NCBI GenBank assembly: GCA_018826515.1
Contig: JAHKAM010000061.1
Location: 1 to 64,000, forward strand
Length of the DNA: 64,000 bases
Reading direction: 5' to 3'
Source of the DNA: Alphaproteobacteria bacterium
GTDB lineage: Bacteria > Pseudomonadota > Alphaproteobacteria > Caulobacterales > Caulobacteraceae
Shown: positions 1 through 9,194 of the stretch, one piece after another
Position numbering within the stretch: the stretch's first letter is position 1
How the letters are laid out: each line of letters opens with the position of its first letter
Made by a program: the position numbers and the translations under genes
Notes under the pieces: generated by a model
Told to the model about the DNA's origin: nothing
The model's input: the letters and a program-made list of their open reading frames with translations, nothing else
Database searches by the model: none

Positions 1-45
1 CCCACCGGGGGAGGGGGACCACGCGCAGCGTGGTGGAGGGGGCCG
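1..45. repeat. GC-rich palindromic repeat, arm of family A (cut by window edge)
   Basis: The first 45 bases contain a gggggagggggacc block, a short hairpin (ccacgc-gca-gcgtgg) and a gtggagggggcc block. The same arm occurs twice in inverted orientation at 6169-6295. It is probably one half of an interspersed repeat whose other half lies upstream of the window. It precedes the BolA gene. Confidence 0.6.
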
Positions 46-121
46 CGGCGGCCGCCGAACGTAGCCCCCCATTAAGGTTTACGCCCCATGATCTCCGGAG
101 ACTCCGGAGACCGCGCCTGCC

Positions 122-376
122 ATGCCCATGACCGTCGAAACGCTTCGCGGCCATCTGACCGAAGCCTTCCCCGGCGCCGAGATCGTCATCGACGACCTGG
201 CCGGCGACGGCGACCACTACCGCGCGCGCATCGTGTCCGCGGCCTTCGCGGGCCTGCCGCGCGTGCGCCAGCATCAGCTCGTCTATGCCGCGCTGAAGGG
301 CCAGATGGGCGGCGAACTGCACGCACTGGCGCTGGAGACCTCGGCCCCGCCCTCCTCGTCCCCGTCGGGAGACTGA
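122..376 (+). CDS. BolA family protein
   Basis: The 84-residue product has the small alpha/beta fold pattern of the BolA/IbaG family. An N-terminal helix (TVETLRGHLTEAFPG) is followed by a strand with the D-x-x-GDGDHY segment and the C-terminal HQLVYAALKGQMGGELHAL helix, whose histidine is the family's usual cluster ligand with a partner glutaredoxin. BolA proteins form [2Fe-2S]-bridged heterodimers with monothiol CGFS glutaredoxins, and such a gene lies 1 kb downstream (1371), which supports the assignment. The start could also be ATG 128, two codons later. The Ser/Pro tail (last ten residues) looks disordered. The gene lies 4 bp ahead of the aldo-keto reductase-like gene, so the two are probably co-transcribed. 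Confidence 0.88.
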   Translation: MPMTVETLRGHLTEAFPGAEIVIDDLAGDGDHYRARIVSAAFAGLPRVRQHQLVYAALKGQMGGELHALALETSAPPSSSPSGD

Positions 377-380
377 TCCG

Positions 381-1301
381 ATGCGTTACCGTCCCTTTGG
401 CCTGACCGGTCAGGCCGTCTCCTGCCTGACGCTCAGCCTCGGCGCCCGCGACATCGCCGGCGGACCGGAGGCCGGCCGCGAACTGATCTATTCGGCGCTG
501 GAAGCCGGCATCAACTCCTACCGTCTCGAGACCGCAGACCCGGTGCTGGCCGAGGTGCTGGGCGAAGCCCTGCGCCATGTCGACCGCAAGCTGGTGCAGG
601 TGTCCCTGACCCTGGGCGCCGGCGACGGCCGCCGCGGCTCGGACCGCGACTTCTCGGCCCAGGGCATCACCTCGGCGATCGACAAGGCGCTTCACGCCTC
701 CGGACTGGGCTATTTCGACCTGGCCATTCTCGACGAGCCCGGCGACCACGAACTGCCCCAGTCGACCCTCAACGCCCTCAAGGCCCTGCGCGCGACCGAG
801 CGGGTGCGGCTGCTGGGCGTCTCCGGCGATGGCGAGGTGATGGACGCCTATGTCTCCACCGGCGCCTTCGACGTTCTGGCCACGCCGTTCCACGTCAACG
901 CCAGCTGGCAGGTCCGTTCGCGCCTGCGCGCCGCGCAGGAAGGCGACATGGCCATCCTCGTCTATGGCTATTTCCCCGACAGCCTGAACACGGCGAAAAA
1001 GGCCGCGACGGTCCATGTGCAGAAGAAGGGCTTCTTCGGCTTCGGCGGCGGACCCAGGCCTGTCGAGAGCCCGCTGGCCCATGCCGGAACCTTCGCCTTC
1101 CTGCATCGCACCAACAACTGGACCGCCGAGGCCATCTGCCTGGCCTACGCCCTGACCGACCCGTCGGTGTCCAGCGTGATGATCGAGGCCAGCGACATCG
1201 AGCGGCTCAACACCCTGTCCCAGGTGCCCGACCGCGACATGCCGCCGGGTCTGGCGGCCCAGATCGAGATGGCCCGGGTCGCGGGCGCCAAGGCCGCCTG
1301 A
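381..1301 (+). CDS. Aldo/keto reductase-like protein with degenerate catalytic tetrad
   Basis: The 306-residue protein starts like an aldo/keto reductase (MRYRPFGLTGQAVS...) and keeps barrel landmarks such as GIN at 43-45, YFDL near 115 and a late phosphate-binding-like segment. Residues that should be catalytic are changed. The INxxDTAxxY stretch reads INSYRLETADPVL, with no Tyr in place. The TK of strand 3 reads LTLG, and the LLH of strand 4 reads AILDEP. It is therefore probably not a classical NADPH oxidoreductase. It lies between bolA and grxD, 4 bp after bolA, so a structural or regulatory role in the same unit is an inference. A glycine-rich patch (GFFGFGGGPR) near 218 is unusual for the family. 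Confidence 0.75.
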   Translation: MRYRPFGLTGQAVSCLTLSLGARDIAGGPEAGRELIYSALEAGINSYRLETADPVLAEVLGEALRHVDRKLVQVSLTLGAGDGRRGSDRDFSAQGITSAIDKALHASGLGYFDLAILDEPGDHELPQSTLNALKALRATERVRLLGVSGDGEVMDAYVSTGAFDVLATPFHVNASWQVRSRLRAAQEGDMAILVYGYFPDSLNTAKKAATVHVQKKGFFGFGGGPRPVESPLAHAGTFAFLHRTNNWTAEAICLAYALTDPSVSSVMIEASDIERLNTLSQVPDRDMPPGLAAQIEMARVAGAKAA

Positions 1302-1370
1302 TGTCGCGCCGCCCTTGACCCGCGCGCGCCCGGTCCATACCTGACGGCCTTCACTGAAAGGCCCGCGTCC

Positions 1371-1745
1371 GTGACCGATCAAGCGACCCATTCCGATTCC
1401 GGGGCCAACCCCGTCCACACCTTCATCGCCGAGACGCTGAAGGACCATTCGGTGGTCCTGTTCATGAAGGGGTCGCCCGACGCCCCGCGCTGCGGCTTTT
1501 CCTCGCTGGCGGTGCAGATCCTCGACCATATCGGTGCGGACTTCGTCGGCGTGGACGTGCTTCAGGACGAGGGGCTGCGTGAGGGCGTCAAGACCTTCAG
1601 CGACTGGCCGACCATTCCCCAGCTCTATGTGAAGGGCGAATTCGTCGGCGGCTCCGACATCGTGCGCGAGATGTTCAACGCAGGCGAGCTTCAGGCCCTG
1701 ATGGCCGAAAAAGGCGTGCCGCTCGGCGAGCAAACCGAGGCCTGA
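1371..1745 (+). CDS. grxD: Monothiol glutaredoxin, Grx4 family
   Basis: The 124-residue protein contains the monothiol active site CGFS at 41-44, preceded by the family sequence VVLFMKGSPDAPR, and later WPTIPQLYVKGEFVGGSDI, the glutathione-binding TIP and GGxD segments. Grx4 proteins bind a glutathione-ligated [2Fe-2S] cluster and deliver it to client proteins or exchange it with BolA. A GTG start is used; the N-terminal extension of about 15 residues is hydrophilic. The stop codon overlaps the next gene's ATG by one base, indicating translational coupling. Confidence 0.95.
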   Translation: MTDQATHSDSGANPVHTFIAETLKDHSVVLFMKGSPDAPRCGFSSLAVQILDHIGADFVGVDVLQDEGLREGVKTFSDWPTIPQLYVKGEFVGGSDIVREMFNAGELQALMAEKGVPLGEQTEA

Positions 1746-2173
1746 TGGCGCGCGCGGTCCTCGAACCCCGGACCGACCGCGAGATCTTCGTCGTTCCGCT
1801 CGAGGTTCGCCCCGAACACATCGACGACAACGGCCACGTCAACAATGTCGTCTATGTCGGCTGGCTGCAGGACGCCGGCACGGCCCACTGGAACGCCCGC
1901 TTCGACGACGAGACGCGCGCCCGCTGGTCCTGGGTCGGCACCCGGCATGAAATCGACTATCTCCGCCCCCTGATGCCGGACTCGGTCGGCGTCGTGGCCC
2001 GCACCTGGGTCGGCGACCCGCAAGGGCCGCGCTTCAACCGCTATGTCCGGATCGAGGACGGCGATGGCAGGATCTGCGCCCAGGGCGTGACCGAATGGGT
2101 GCTGGTGGACGCCACGACCATGCGACCGCATCGCATCCCGGCGAGCATGCTGCCGACCTTCGAACGGCGCTGA
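1745..2173 (+). CDS. Acyl-CoA thioesterase, 4HBT hotdog fold
   Basis: The 142-residue product carries the hotdog thioesterase signature HIDDNGHVNNVVYVGWLQDA near residues 23-42, where the Asp/His/Asn cluster forms the active site of 4-hydroxybenzoyl-CoA-thioesterase-like enzymes. A second family block (HEIDYLRPLMPDSVGVVARTWVG) follows. The likely role is hydrolysis of an acyl-CoA; the substrate cannot be read from sequence. It is translationally coupled to grxD by a 1-base overlap and ends 4 bp before the convergent lipoprotein gene. Confidence 0.88.
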   Translation: MARAVLEPRTDREIFVVPLEVRPEHIDDNGHVNNVVYVGWLQDAGTAHWNARFDDETRARWSWVGTRHEIDYLRPLMPDSVGVVARTWVGDPQGPRFNRYVRIEDGDGRICAQGVTEWVLVDATTMRPHRIPASMLPTFERR

Positions 2174-2177
2174 GGGC

Positions 2178-2564
2178 TCAGGTCGGCGGCAGCTGGTAGG
2201 GATTGTCCACCGAGAGGCGCGACCCCGGGGCCAGCCCCAGTTCCTCGAACGACCAGCGCACCTCGGTCCCTTCCGGCAGGCTCTCGCGGCAGCGATCTTC
2301 CTTGATCCGGCGCAGGGTGATGATCGGGCCGTCACTGGACGACCGCACCACCGGCGTGATGTCCTCCTTGGCGGTGCAGCCGTTCGAGGTGACCCAGAAC
2401 ACCGCCTCGTCACGGGCGATGGCGGCGGCGTGGACGGGCTCCACCTGACCGGGCAGATCCGGCCGCGACGGCTGGAAACGACCGGCGAACTGCTGGACCG
2501 TGTTGCAGGCGGGCAGGAGCGCGATCAGCGCCAGGGCGCCGGCCAGTCTGGCGATCCGTTTCAT
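2178..2564 (-). CDS. Small lipoprotein of unknown function
   Basis: The start is placed at ATG 2564, giving 128 residues with an ideal lipoprotein signal: MKRIARLAGALALIALLPAC with the lipidated Cys at 20. The reading frame is open further upstream, but that part runs into the rpsD terminator. The mature part (QVEPVHAAAIARDEAVFWVTSNGCTAKEDITPVV...) contains Cys pairs and a charged segment that match no family I know. It faces the thioesterase gene convergently. A purine-rich sequence just upstream of the ATG is a plausible ribosome-binding site. Confidence 0.75.
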   Translation of the reverse strand: MKRIARLAGALALIALLPACNTVQQFAGRFQPSRPDLPGQVEPVHAAAIARDEAVFWVTSNGCTAKEDITPVVRSSSDGPIITLRRIKEDRCRESLPEGTEVRWSFEELGLAPGSRLSVDNPYQLPPT

Positions 2565-2648
2565 CCCCGGCCTCCCGCGCCGTCCCTTGATCCCGGCAAA
2601 ATGCGCCTGTTCGTTCCCCAAGGGAAGCCGATCGGGTCGCGGATATGT

Positions 2649-2678
2649 AAAAGGCCCCGGATCGCTCCGGGGCCTTTT
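2649..2678 (-). terminator. Rho-independent terminator of rpsD
   Basis: A perfect 13-bp stem (aaaaggccccgga / tccggggcctttt) with a 4-base loop lies 60 bp past the rpsD stop on the minus strand. The run of T at the 3' side of the stem fits intrinsic termination. It separates rpsD from the lipoprotein gene downstream. Confidence 0.85.
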
Positions 2679-2736
2679 CAGTGGTTCGCAGTCCGCGCTC
2701 AAACCGTGAGCGACCGCGTCGCGGGCTTTGACGCCC

Positions 2737-3354
2737 TTACGAGGAATAGTATTCCACGACCAGGTTCGGCTCCATCTTCACCGGGAACGGCACGTCGGCC
2801 AGCTCCGGCACGCGGACGAAGCGGACCGAGAAGCCGCGGTCGCCGATCTCGATGTAGTCGGGGATGTCGCGTTCCGACGACTGCTGGGCTTCGAGCACCA
2901 GCGCCATGTTGCGGGACTTTTCCTTGACCTCGACGACGTCGCCGACCTTCAGACGGTACGACGCGATGTCGACCTTCTTGCCGTTCACCGTCACGTGGCC
3001 GTGGCTGACGAACTGACGGGCGGACCAGACGGTCGGGGTGAATTTGGCGCGATAGACCAGGGCGTCGAGGCGGGACTCCAGCAGGCCGATCAGGTTCTCC
3101 GAGCTGTTGCCCTTGCGACGCGAAGCTTCCTCGTAGGTCGCGGCGAACTGCTTCTCGGTGATGTTGCCGTAGTAGCCCTTCAGCTTCTGCTTGGCCTTCA
3201 GCTGCAGGCCGAAGTCAGAGACCTTCTGCTTGCGACGCTGGCCGTGCTGGCCGGGGCCGTACGAGCGTTTGTTGACGGGGGACTTGGCGCGACCCCACAG
3301 GTTTTCACCCATGACCCGGTCGAGTTTGTACTTGGCGCTATGGCGCTTGGACAT
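2737..3354 (-). CDS. rpsD: 30S ribosomal protein S4
   Basis: The 205-residue product begins [22 protein letters not shown] and has the [21 protein letters not shown] segment typical of alphaproteobacterial S4, followed by an S4 RNA-binding domain ([14 protein letters not shown] ... [19 protein letters not shown]) and the C-terminal [17 protein letters not shown]4 binds 16S rRNA early in small-subunit assembly and can act as a translational repressor. Here it is monocistronic, as in Caulobacterales generally, with a strong terminator at 2649-2678. Confidence 0.98.
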   Translation of the reverse strand: MSKRHSAKYKLDRVMGENLWGRAKSPVNKRSYGPGQHGQRRKQKVSDFGLQLKAKQKLKGYYGNITEKQFAATYEEASRRKGNSSENLIGLLESRLDALVYRAKFTPTVWSARQFVSHGHVTVNGKKVDIASYRLKVGDVVEVKEKSRNMALVLEAQQSSERDIPDYIEIGDRGFSVRFVRVPELADVPFPVKMEPNLVVEYYSS

Positions 3355-3502
3355 GTGCTGCTCTTCTCATGATGCGGCCCGGTCCCTCCCCAACTGGAGA
3401 GACGATCTCAACGGCGGTCCACGCATCGTCCGTAGTGGTTCGCGCAAGCGGGCAGGCCCGACGGCGTGAAGGGCGCGCTTATGACGGGGTCGGACCCATC
3501 CG

Positions 3503-4435
3503 TCAAGGCTGGGCGGCGGTTTCCGGAACCCAGACGAAGCCGTCGTCGCGACGCTGGAACCGACCCAGTCCCGGGAAGGGGAAATGGGGGCTGTAGATTT
3601 TCAGCGGTTGGGAGGCGCCGCGCTCCAGCAGTTCCTGTCGGGTGGCGACACCCGCGGCGCTGTCGGTGTCCCAGACATTGACCCATTCGGGCCGCTGCAC
3701 CGAGATCACCGCGCTGTGCATGGCGTCGCCGATATAGAGCAGGCGGTCCGTCCCCGAGGCGATCTCATAGCCGGTGTGTCCGGGCGTATGGCCGTCCAGC
3801 GCCACCGCCTTGATCGACGGCGTGACCTGGGCGCCTGGCGCGAAGGGCCGGACCCTCGGCGATACGGCGGTCAGCAGGGCCACCTCCCCGGCCTGGGCGG
3901 CCCCGGCCTTCAGGGATTCCCACTCCGGCGCGCTGATGTGAACCACGGCCCGGGGAAAGGTCAGCGAGCCGTCGGATCCGACCAGTCCGCCGATATGGTC
4001 GCCGTGGGCGTGCGAGATCAGCACGTCCGTGACCTGGGTCGGATCGACGCCTGCCGACCGCAGCGAGGAGACGAGCTTGTTCCGCGTGCCCATTCGGCCG
4101 CCCGCGCCCGTGTCGATCAGAACCACCCTCTCCCCGTCCCTGACCAGCAAGGGCTGAACAGACAGGACAATGGATTCTCCGGACAGGCCGGCGGCGACCA
4201 GCGCCGCCCGAACGCCCGCCGTGTCCGACCAAGGGCTTTGGTCGCCAACGTTCTGCAGAACGATGTCGCCGTCCTTCAGGGACGTCGCCTCCAGCGCCCC
4301 GATCCGGAAGGCGTGAATGTCCGGACTCTGCGCGGCCGCCGAAGCCGGCGCGCCGGCCTTGTCCGCCCCGGGTGAGCAGGCAGCAAGCGAGGCGAGGATC
4401 ATGGCTGCGACGGCCAGGCGGGCGTGTGCGTTCAT
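3503..4435 (-). CDS. MBL-fold metallo-hydrolase, lipoprotein (lactonase-like)
   Basis: The start at ATG 4435 gives 310 residues and places a GGAGAGG ribosome-binding site upstream; an ATG 12 codons earlier is less likely. The N-terminus is a lipoprotein signal (MILASLAAC, Cys near 20). The core has the metallo-beta-lactamase motif HAHGDHIGG, plus LIDTGAGG and downstream GHTPGHTGYEI and YIGDAMH, which supply the other metal ligands. The layout resembles the quorum-quenching lactonase/AttM-like group, but the substrate is unknown. It is probably attached to the outer membrane or periplasmic face. Confidence 0.85.
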   Translation of the reverse strand: MNAHARLAVAAMILASLAACSPGADKAGAPASAAAQSPDIHAFRIGALEATSLKDGDIVLQNVGDQSPWSDTAGVRAALVAAGLSGESIVLSVQPLLVRDGERVVLIDTGAGGRMGTRNKLVSSLRSAGVDPTQVTDVLISHAHGDHIGGLVGSDGSLTFPRAVVHISAPEWESLKAGAAQAGEVALLTAVSPRVRPFAPGAQVTPSIKAVALDGHTPGHTGYEIASGTDRLLYIGDAMHSAVISVQRPEWVNVWDTDSAAGVATRQELLERGASQPLKIYSPHFPFPGLGRFQRRDDGFVWVPETAAQP

Positions 4436-4672
4436 CAGAGCCTCTCCGGAACAGGTCGGGACCGCAACCACGGCGGCGGCGCGTTACATGGGTATGAAAT
4501 CGAGCGCCGCCATGGCCGCGCCGATCGCCCAGAGCACCGGTACATCTGATCAGATTGCCGGCCGGTCGCGCGCAGCGCCTAATGTGAAGCCCCTCGCCGC
4601 CAGCTCCTCGCCCGTCGCGTTGTTTCACAACGGGGGCGGCCGAGGCAGGTTCGGGACAGGAGAGAGGTCATC

Positions 4673-5398
4673 ATGATCCGACACATGCTTGCGTCCTTGG
4701 GGGCGACGCTCCTTCTGGCGGGCGGACCCGTCGCCGGCTCTGCGAAGGCCCAGGATGTGTTCGGCATGCTGGAAGCCCACGGGGCCATGAGCGCCCAGGC
4801 CCAGTATGCGGCGGATCTCCATTCGTCCTACAGCAGCCGGGACGACGACGACGACCGGCCCTTCAGTGCGCCGTCGAGGCCCGGACTCACGGCAGAGGAA
4901 GCGGCGCGCCTCGACGCCGAGTTGCGAGAGAGGCAGATCGAGGAAGAGGCCCGCTATCAACGCTGGCGCAACGGATACTGGGAGTTCTTCCAGGCCCGTC
5001 ATCCCGCCGGGCCGGGCGAGTTCTGCACGGCGATGTTCCAGGGTCCCGGCGGAATGATCACCCTGAGCGGGTTCGATGACAGTTGGGACGGCGCCCTGTT
5101 GATGTTCACGGGCGAAAGAATCCCGAAACCGCGCTCCTTGCGGGAAGTCACGGTCTCGCTCACCCAGACCGGCGAGGCGCCGGTGACCGTCAGGGCCTAC
5201 AACCGCGAACGGGATCGCCGGATGGGGGATTTCGGCACCCTCGTGCTCGCTGTGCCGACCATGAGCGAAGCGCTGGCCGGCATGACCGACGAACAGGAGT
5301 TCATCATTTCCATCAACGGACGGCAGGTCTTCCGGATGGGCTGGAAGGAAGGCCTGATGGCCGCCGACGAGCTGCGCAAATGCGTGCGCCAGCGCTGA
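4673..5398 (+). CDS. Secreted protein of unknown function
   Basis: The 241-residue protein has a clear signal peptide (MIRHMLASLGATLLLAGGPVAGSAKA, cleavage before QDVFG). After a Ser/Asp-rich linker (SSYSSRDDDDDRPFS) comes a charged helical segment (EEAARLDAELRERQIEEEARYQRWRNGYWEFF). The C-terminal domain begins at FCTAMFQGPGGMITLSGFDDSWDGALLMF and ends with a Cys (ELRKCVRQR), so one disulfide between the two Cys is possible. I recognise no family. It stands alone between divergent and convergent neighbours and is followed by a strong hairpin. Confidence 0.8.
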   Translation: MIRHMLASLGATLLLAGGPVAGSAKAQDVFGMLEAHGAMSAQAQYAADLHSSYSSRDDDDDRPFSAPSRPGLTAEEAARLDAELRERQIEEEARYQRWRNGYWEFFQARHPAGPGEFCTAMFQGPGGMITLSGFDDSWDGALLMFTGERIPKPRSLREVTVSLTQTGEAPVTVRAYNRERDRRMGDFGTLVLAVPTMSEALAGMTDEQEFIISINGRQVFRMGWKEGLMAADELRKCVRQR

Positions 5399-5415
5399 GT
5401 TGAGCAGCGCCCAAG

Positions 5416-5455
5416 CAAAAGGCCGGGTCAGCCTGCGCTGGCCCGGCCTGTTTGT
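5416..5455. terminator. Bidirectional terminator between convergent genes
   Basis: A 13-bp stem with one G-T mismatch (aggccgggtcagc / gctggcccggcct) and a 4-base loop lies between the stop of the secreted-protein gene and the stop of the superoxide dismutase gene. A-rich sequence on the left and T-rich on the right allow it to work in both directions. Confidence 0.8.
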
Positions 5456-5467
5456 GTCAGGAACGGA

Positions 5468-6082
5468 TCAGCCCTTCGCGGCCGCGAACAGTTCGTTGGC
5501 CTTGTTCCAGTTCACCACCGTCCAGAAGGCCTTCAGATAGTCGGGCCGGCGATTCTGGTATTTCAGATAATAGGCGTGTTCCCAGACGTCGGCCGCCAGC
5601 ACCACGGCGCCCTTTTCATCGGCCACGTCCATCAGGGGATTGTCCTGGTTCGGGGTCGAGGTGACCTTCAGCTTGCCGTCCTGAACGATCAGCCAGGCCC
5701 AGCCCGAGCCGAACTGGCCGGCGCCGGCGGCGTTGAAGGCCTCCTTGAACCTGTCCATGCCGCCCAGATCGCGGTCGATGGCGGCGGCCAGTTCGGCCGA
5801 GGGTTCGCCGGTCTCGCCGACGGGGGCCAGCAGCTCCCAGAACAGGCTGTGGTTCCAGTGCCCGCCGCCGTTGTTGCGAACAGCCTTGGGCGCGGTCGAA
5901 ATGCTGGCGAACAGCTCTTCCAGCGTCTTGCCCTGCAGGGCGGCGTCGGCGTCGACGGCCTTGTTCAGATTGTCGACATAGGCCTGATGGTGCTTGTCGT
6001 GGTGGAAGGTCATCGTCTCCTGGTCGATGGCCGGTTCCAGGGCGTCATAGGCATAGGGGAGGGGCGGAAGCGTAAAGGCCAT
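5468..6082 (-). CDS. Superoxide dismutase, Fe/Mn family
   Basis: The start is ATG 6082 ([20 protein letters not shown]), giving 204 residues. The longer open frame upstream is repeat sequence. Metal ligands are in the expected places: H in TFHHDKHH, H in [11 protein letters not shown], and D and H in [18 protein letters not shown]. The GGGH and NQD segments resemble manganese-type or cambialistic enzymes more than strict iron enzymes, although metal choice cannot be settled from sequence. It detoxifies superoxide in the cytoplasm. Confidence 0.96.
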   Translation of the reverse strand: MAFTLPPLPYAYDALEPAIDQETMTFHHDKHHQAYVDNLNKAVDADAALQGKTLEELFASISTAPKAVRNNGGGHWNHSLFWELLAPVGETGEPSAELAAAIDRDLGGMDRFKEAFNAAGAGQFGSGWAWLIVQDGKLKVTSTPNQDNPLMDVADEKGAVVLAADVWEHAYYLKYQNRRPDYLKAFWTVVNWNKANELFAAAKG

Positions 6083-6168
6083 GGGGAGGCTCCTTCGACT
6101 GCGTTTCGGGGCCCCGTATCTAGGCGCCCTGTCCCCGAACCCAAGCCCGGCCGCCGGATTCCGTTCCC

Positions 6169-6295
6169 ATTCCTCCCCCTTGGGGGAGGGGGACCGCGTA
6201 GCGGTGGAGGGGGCCTGCTCCGGGCGCTGGCGGTCGAGGTTGGCCCCCTCCACCACCCTTCGGGCGGTCCCCTCCCCCTACGGGTGAGGAATGGG
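6169..6295. repeat. Large inverted repeat, family A
   Basis: Two arms of about 47-54 bp (6169-6215 and 6242-6295) are inverted copies of each other, each built of attcctc, a gggggagggg block and ggtggagggggcc. A 26-bp spacer separates them. The element lies between sod and a small gene and runs into that gene's 3' end, so the last six codons and stop of the small gene come from it. The arm at 1-45 is the same family. Confidence 0.85.
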
Positions 6296-6520
6296 CAGAT
6301 GGGCCTTCAGGCAGTCCCGCACGGCCCGGCGCAGATCCCCGGTGGACGAGGCGAAATCCACGCCCTCGGCGTCGAACACGGCGCGAACGGCAGCGTCCAA
6401 TCCATTCGGCAGGGCTTCCAGCACCCGTTTCTCGCCCTTGGGATGCAGGCAGAAGCCGACCTCCTTGCACAGGGCGGCGAACATGTCGGCGTGGGCGGCG
6501 GCATTGGCAGGGTCGGTCAT
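6278..6520 (-). CDS. Small protein of unknown function, C-terminus from a repeat
   Basis: The 80-residue product (MTDPANAAAHADMFAALCKEVGFCLHPKGEKRVLEALPNGL...) starts 4 bp past the fghA stop, so it is probably in the same transcript. It is helical, with Cys-x5-Cys-x-His spacing near residues 18-26 and a charged middle. The C-terminal residues LPIPHP and the stop codon are encoded by the inverted repeat, suggesting that the original end was lost or extended when the repeat arrived. I cannot assign a function. Confidence 0.65.
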   Translation of the reverse strand: MTDPANAAAHADMFAALCKEVGFCLHPKGEKRVLEALPNGLDAAVRAVFDAEGVDFASSTGDLRRAVRDCLKAHLPIPHP

Positions 6521-6524
6521 GGGC

Positions 6525-7358
6525 TCAGCCCTTAAGCCTTTCCGCGTGGAAGGCCACATGGTCGGCCATGAAACTGGCCATGAAGAAATAGGAGTGGTCG
6601 TAGCCCGGCTGCATCCGCAGGGTGATCGTCTGTCCAGCCGCCTCGCCCGCCGCGACCAGCAGCTCCGGCTTCAACTGCTCCACGAGGAAGGGATCGGCGG
6701 CGCCCTGGTCGATCAGGATGTCGTCGTAGCAGCCCTCGCCGACTCCGCCCTCGATCAGCCGCGCCGCGTCATGCGCCTCCCACAGCGTCCGGTCCGGGCC
6801 CAGATAGGCCGTGAACGCCTTCTCTCCCCACGGACAGCGCGTCGGCGACGAGATCGGCGCAAAGGCCGAGACCGACCGGAACAGATGCGGATGCCGCAGC
6901 GCCAGGGTCAGCGCCCCGTGCCCGCCCATCGAATGGCCGCTGATCGAGCGCGCCCTGGTGGTCGGGAATTCCGTGTCGACCAGGCCGATCAGCTCCTCGA
7001 CGACCCAGGTTTCCATGCGGAAATGCGGCGCCCACGGCGCCTCGGTGGCGTCGACATAGAAGCCCGCCCCCTGCCCCAGATCGTAGGCCGGATCGTCGGC
7101 TGCGCCCTCGCCCCGCGGCGAAGTGTCGGGCGCGACGATGATCACCCCATGTGCCGCCGCCGCCGCATAGGCCCCGGCCTTGGTGGTGAAATTGTCCTCG
7201 GTGCAGGTCAGGCCCGACAGCCAGATCAGCACCGGAAACGGCCCCTCCCCCGGCGGGATGAACACCGACAGGGTCATGGGCGTGCCGGTGGTGGCGCTGT
7301 CGTGGCGCAGGTAACGCAGGGTGCCACCGTGGACGGCGTGGGTCTTCAGGGTTTCCAT
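6525..7358 (-). CDS. fghA: S-formylglutathione hydrolase
   Basis: The 277-residue alpha/beta hydrolase belongs to the esterase D group. The catalytic Ser143 lies in GHSMGG, with Asp222 in DQGAADPF and His255 in YDHSYFF. The LSGLTCTEDNFTTKAG segment near residues 48-62 is diagnostic. It converts S-formylglutathione to formate and glutathione, the second step of glutathione-dependent formaldehyde oxidation; the first-step enzyme is encoded at 7955. The ribosome-binding region just before the ATG is formed by the end of the repeat at 7364-7495. Confidence 0.96.
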   Translation of the reverse strand: METLKTHAVHGGTLRYLRHDSATTGTPMTLSVFIPPGEGPFPVLIWLSGLTCTEDNFTTKAGAYAAAAAHGVIIVAPDTSPRGEGAADDPAYDLGQGAGFYVDATEAPWAPHFRMETWVVEELIGLVDTEFPTTRARSISGHSMGGHGALTLALRHPHLFRSVSAFAPISSPTRCPWGEKAFTAYLGPDRTLWEAHDAARLIEGGVGEGCYDDILIDQGAADPFLVEQLKPELLVAAGEAAGQTITLRMQPGYDHSYFFMASFMADHVAFHAERLKG

Positions 7359-7363
7359 ATTTT

Positions 7364-7495
7364 CCGCTCATCCCGGCGAAAGCCGGGACCCAGTTCTGTC
7401 CAGCGTGACGCCGGCGTTTCAGGACATCGTTTCCGACAGCCTACCCGCACCGATCTTCCAAAGCACCGGGTCCCGGCTTTCGCCGGGATGAGCGG
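7364..7495. repeat. 132-bp inverted repeat, family B, copy 1
   Basis: Inverted arms of about 28 bp, each containing ctcatcccggcgaaagccgg, flank a spacer of about 75 bp. Each arm itself folds (cccggcgaaagccggg). A near-identical copy is at 10616-10748. It lies between the VOC gene and fghA, with its left end 5 bp from the fghA start codon. Confidence 0.9.
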
Positions 7496-7511
7496 ATGGG
7501 GAAAAGCGGTC

Positions 7512-7895
7512 TCACCCCACCCGGTACAGGGCGCAGACCTTGTTGCCCGACGGATCGCGCAGATAGGCCAGGTTCAACGTCCCGAACGGCCCGTTGCGCT
7601 CGCCGGGCGGATCCTCGATGGCCGTGCCGCCCGCCGCCACGCCCGCGTCATGGAAGGCCTGGACCATCTCCGGCGTCTTCGCCGCAAAGCCGATGGTGCC
7701 GCCGTTGGCGTGGCAGGCCGGTTCGCCGTCGATCGGCTTGCCGACCGCGAAGGCGCCCATGCGCGTCCGCCACCAGTACCGCCCCTTCGGATCGGGTCCG
7801 CTGGCGGGCTCCAGGCCCAGCGCGCCGAGCACGGCGTCATAGAATGTCCGCGACGCCTCGACGTCGTTCGCGCCGACGGTGATGTGGGTGAACAT
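7512..7895 (-). CDS. VOC family (glyoxalase-fold) protein
   Basis: The 127-residue protein has the vicinal-oxygen-chelate pattern: MFTHITVGANDVEASRTFYDAVLGALGLEP at the start and YLRDPSGNKVCALYRVG at the end. The first metal-ligand His (H4) and the C-terminal strand are present. Its location between fghA and adhC suggests a role with glutathione conjugates or aldehydes, but the substrate is not readable. A similar protein is encoded at 48357. Confidence 0.88.
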   Translation of the reverse strand: MFTHITVGANDVEASRTFYDAVLGALGLEPASGPDPKGRYWWRTRMGAFAVGKPIDGEPACHANGGTIGFAAKTPEMVQAFHDAGVAAGGTAIEDPPGERNGPFGTLNLAYLRDPSGNKVCALYRVG

Positions 7896-7954
7896 GGCTT
7901 CCCTCCCTGCTTCAGGACAGTTTTTTTAAACAACTATCCCCGCGATGCAAGCCT

Positions 7955-9061
<1,107 letters not shown>

Positions 9062-9194
9062 GGTCGGGTCCTTTCAGGGGTCTGGCGCGGTTCTAGCGGT
9101 CCCCCGGCGTGCGCGCCAAGATGTCATGTCCCGTCAGGCCCCGATCCCGCCGGCGCACAGGACACTGGCGCCGCAACGGGCCGGGGGAGCGCCG

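Noticed and set aside
186..1733. Long minus-strand open frame of 515 codons opposite bolA to grxD
   Set aside because: It is antisense to three recognised genes, with Gly/Arg/Val-rich composition and no family features, as expected for a high-GC shadow frame.
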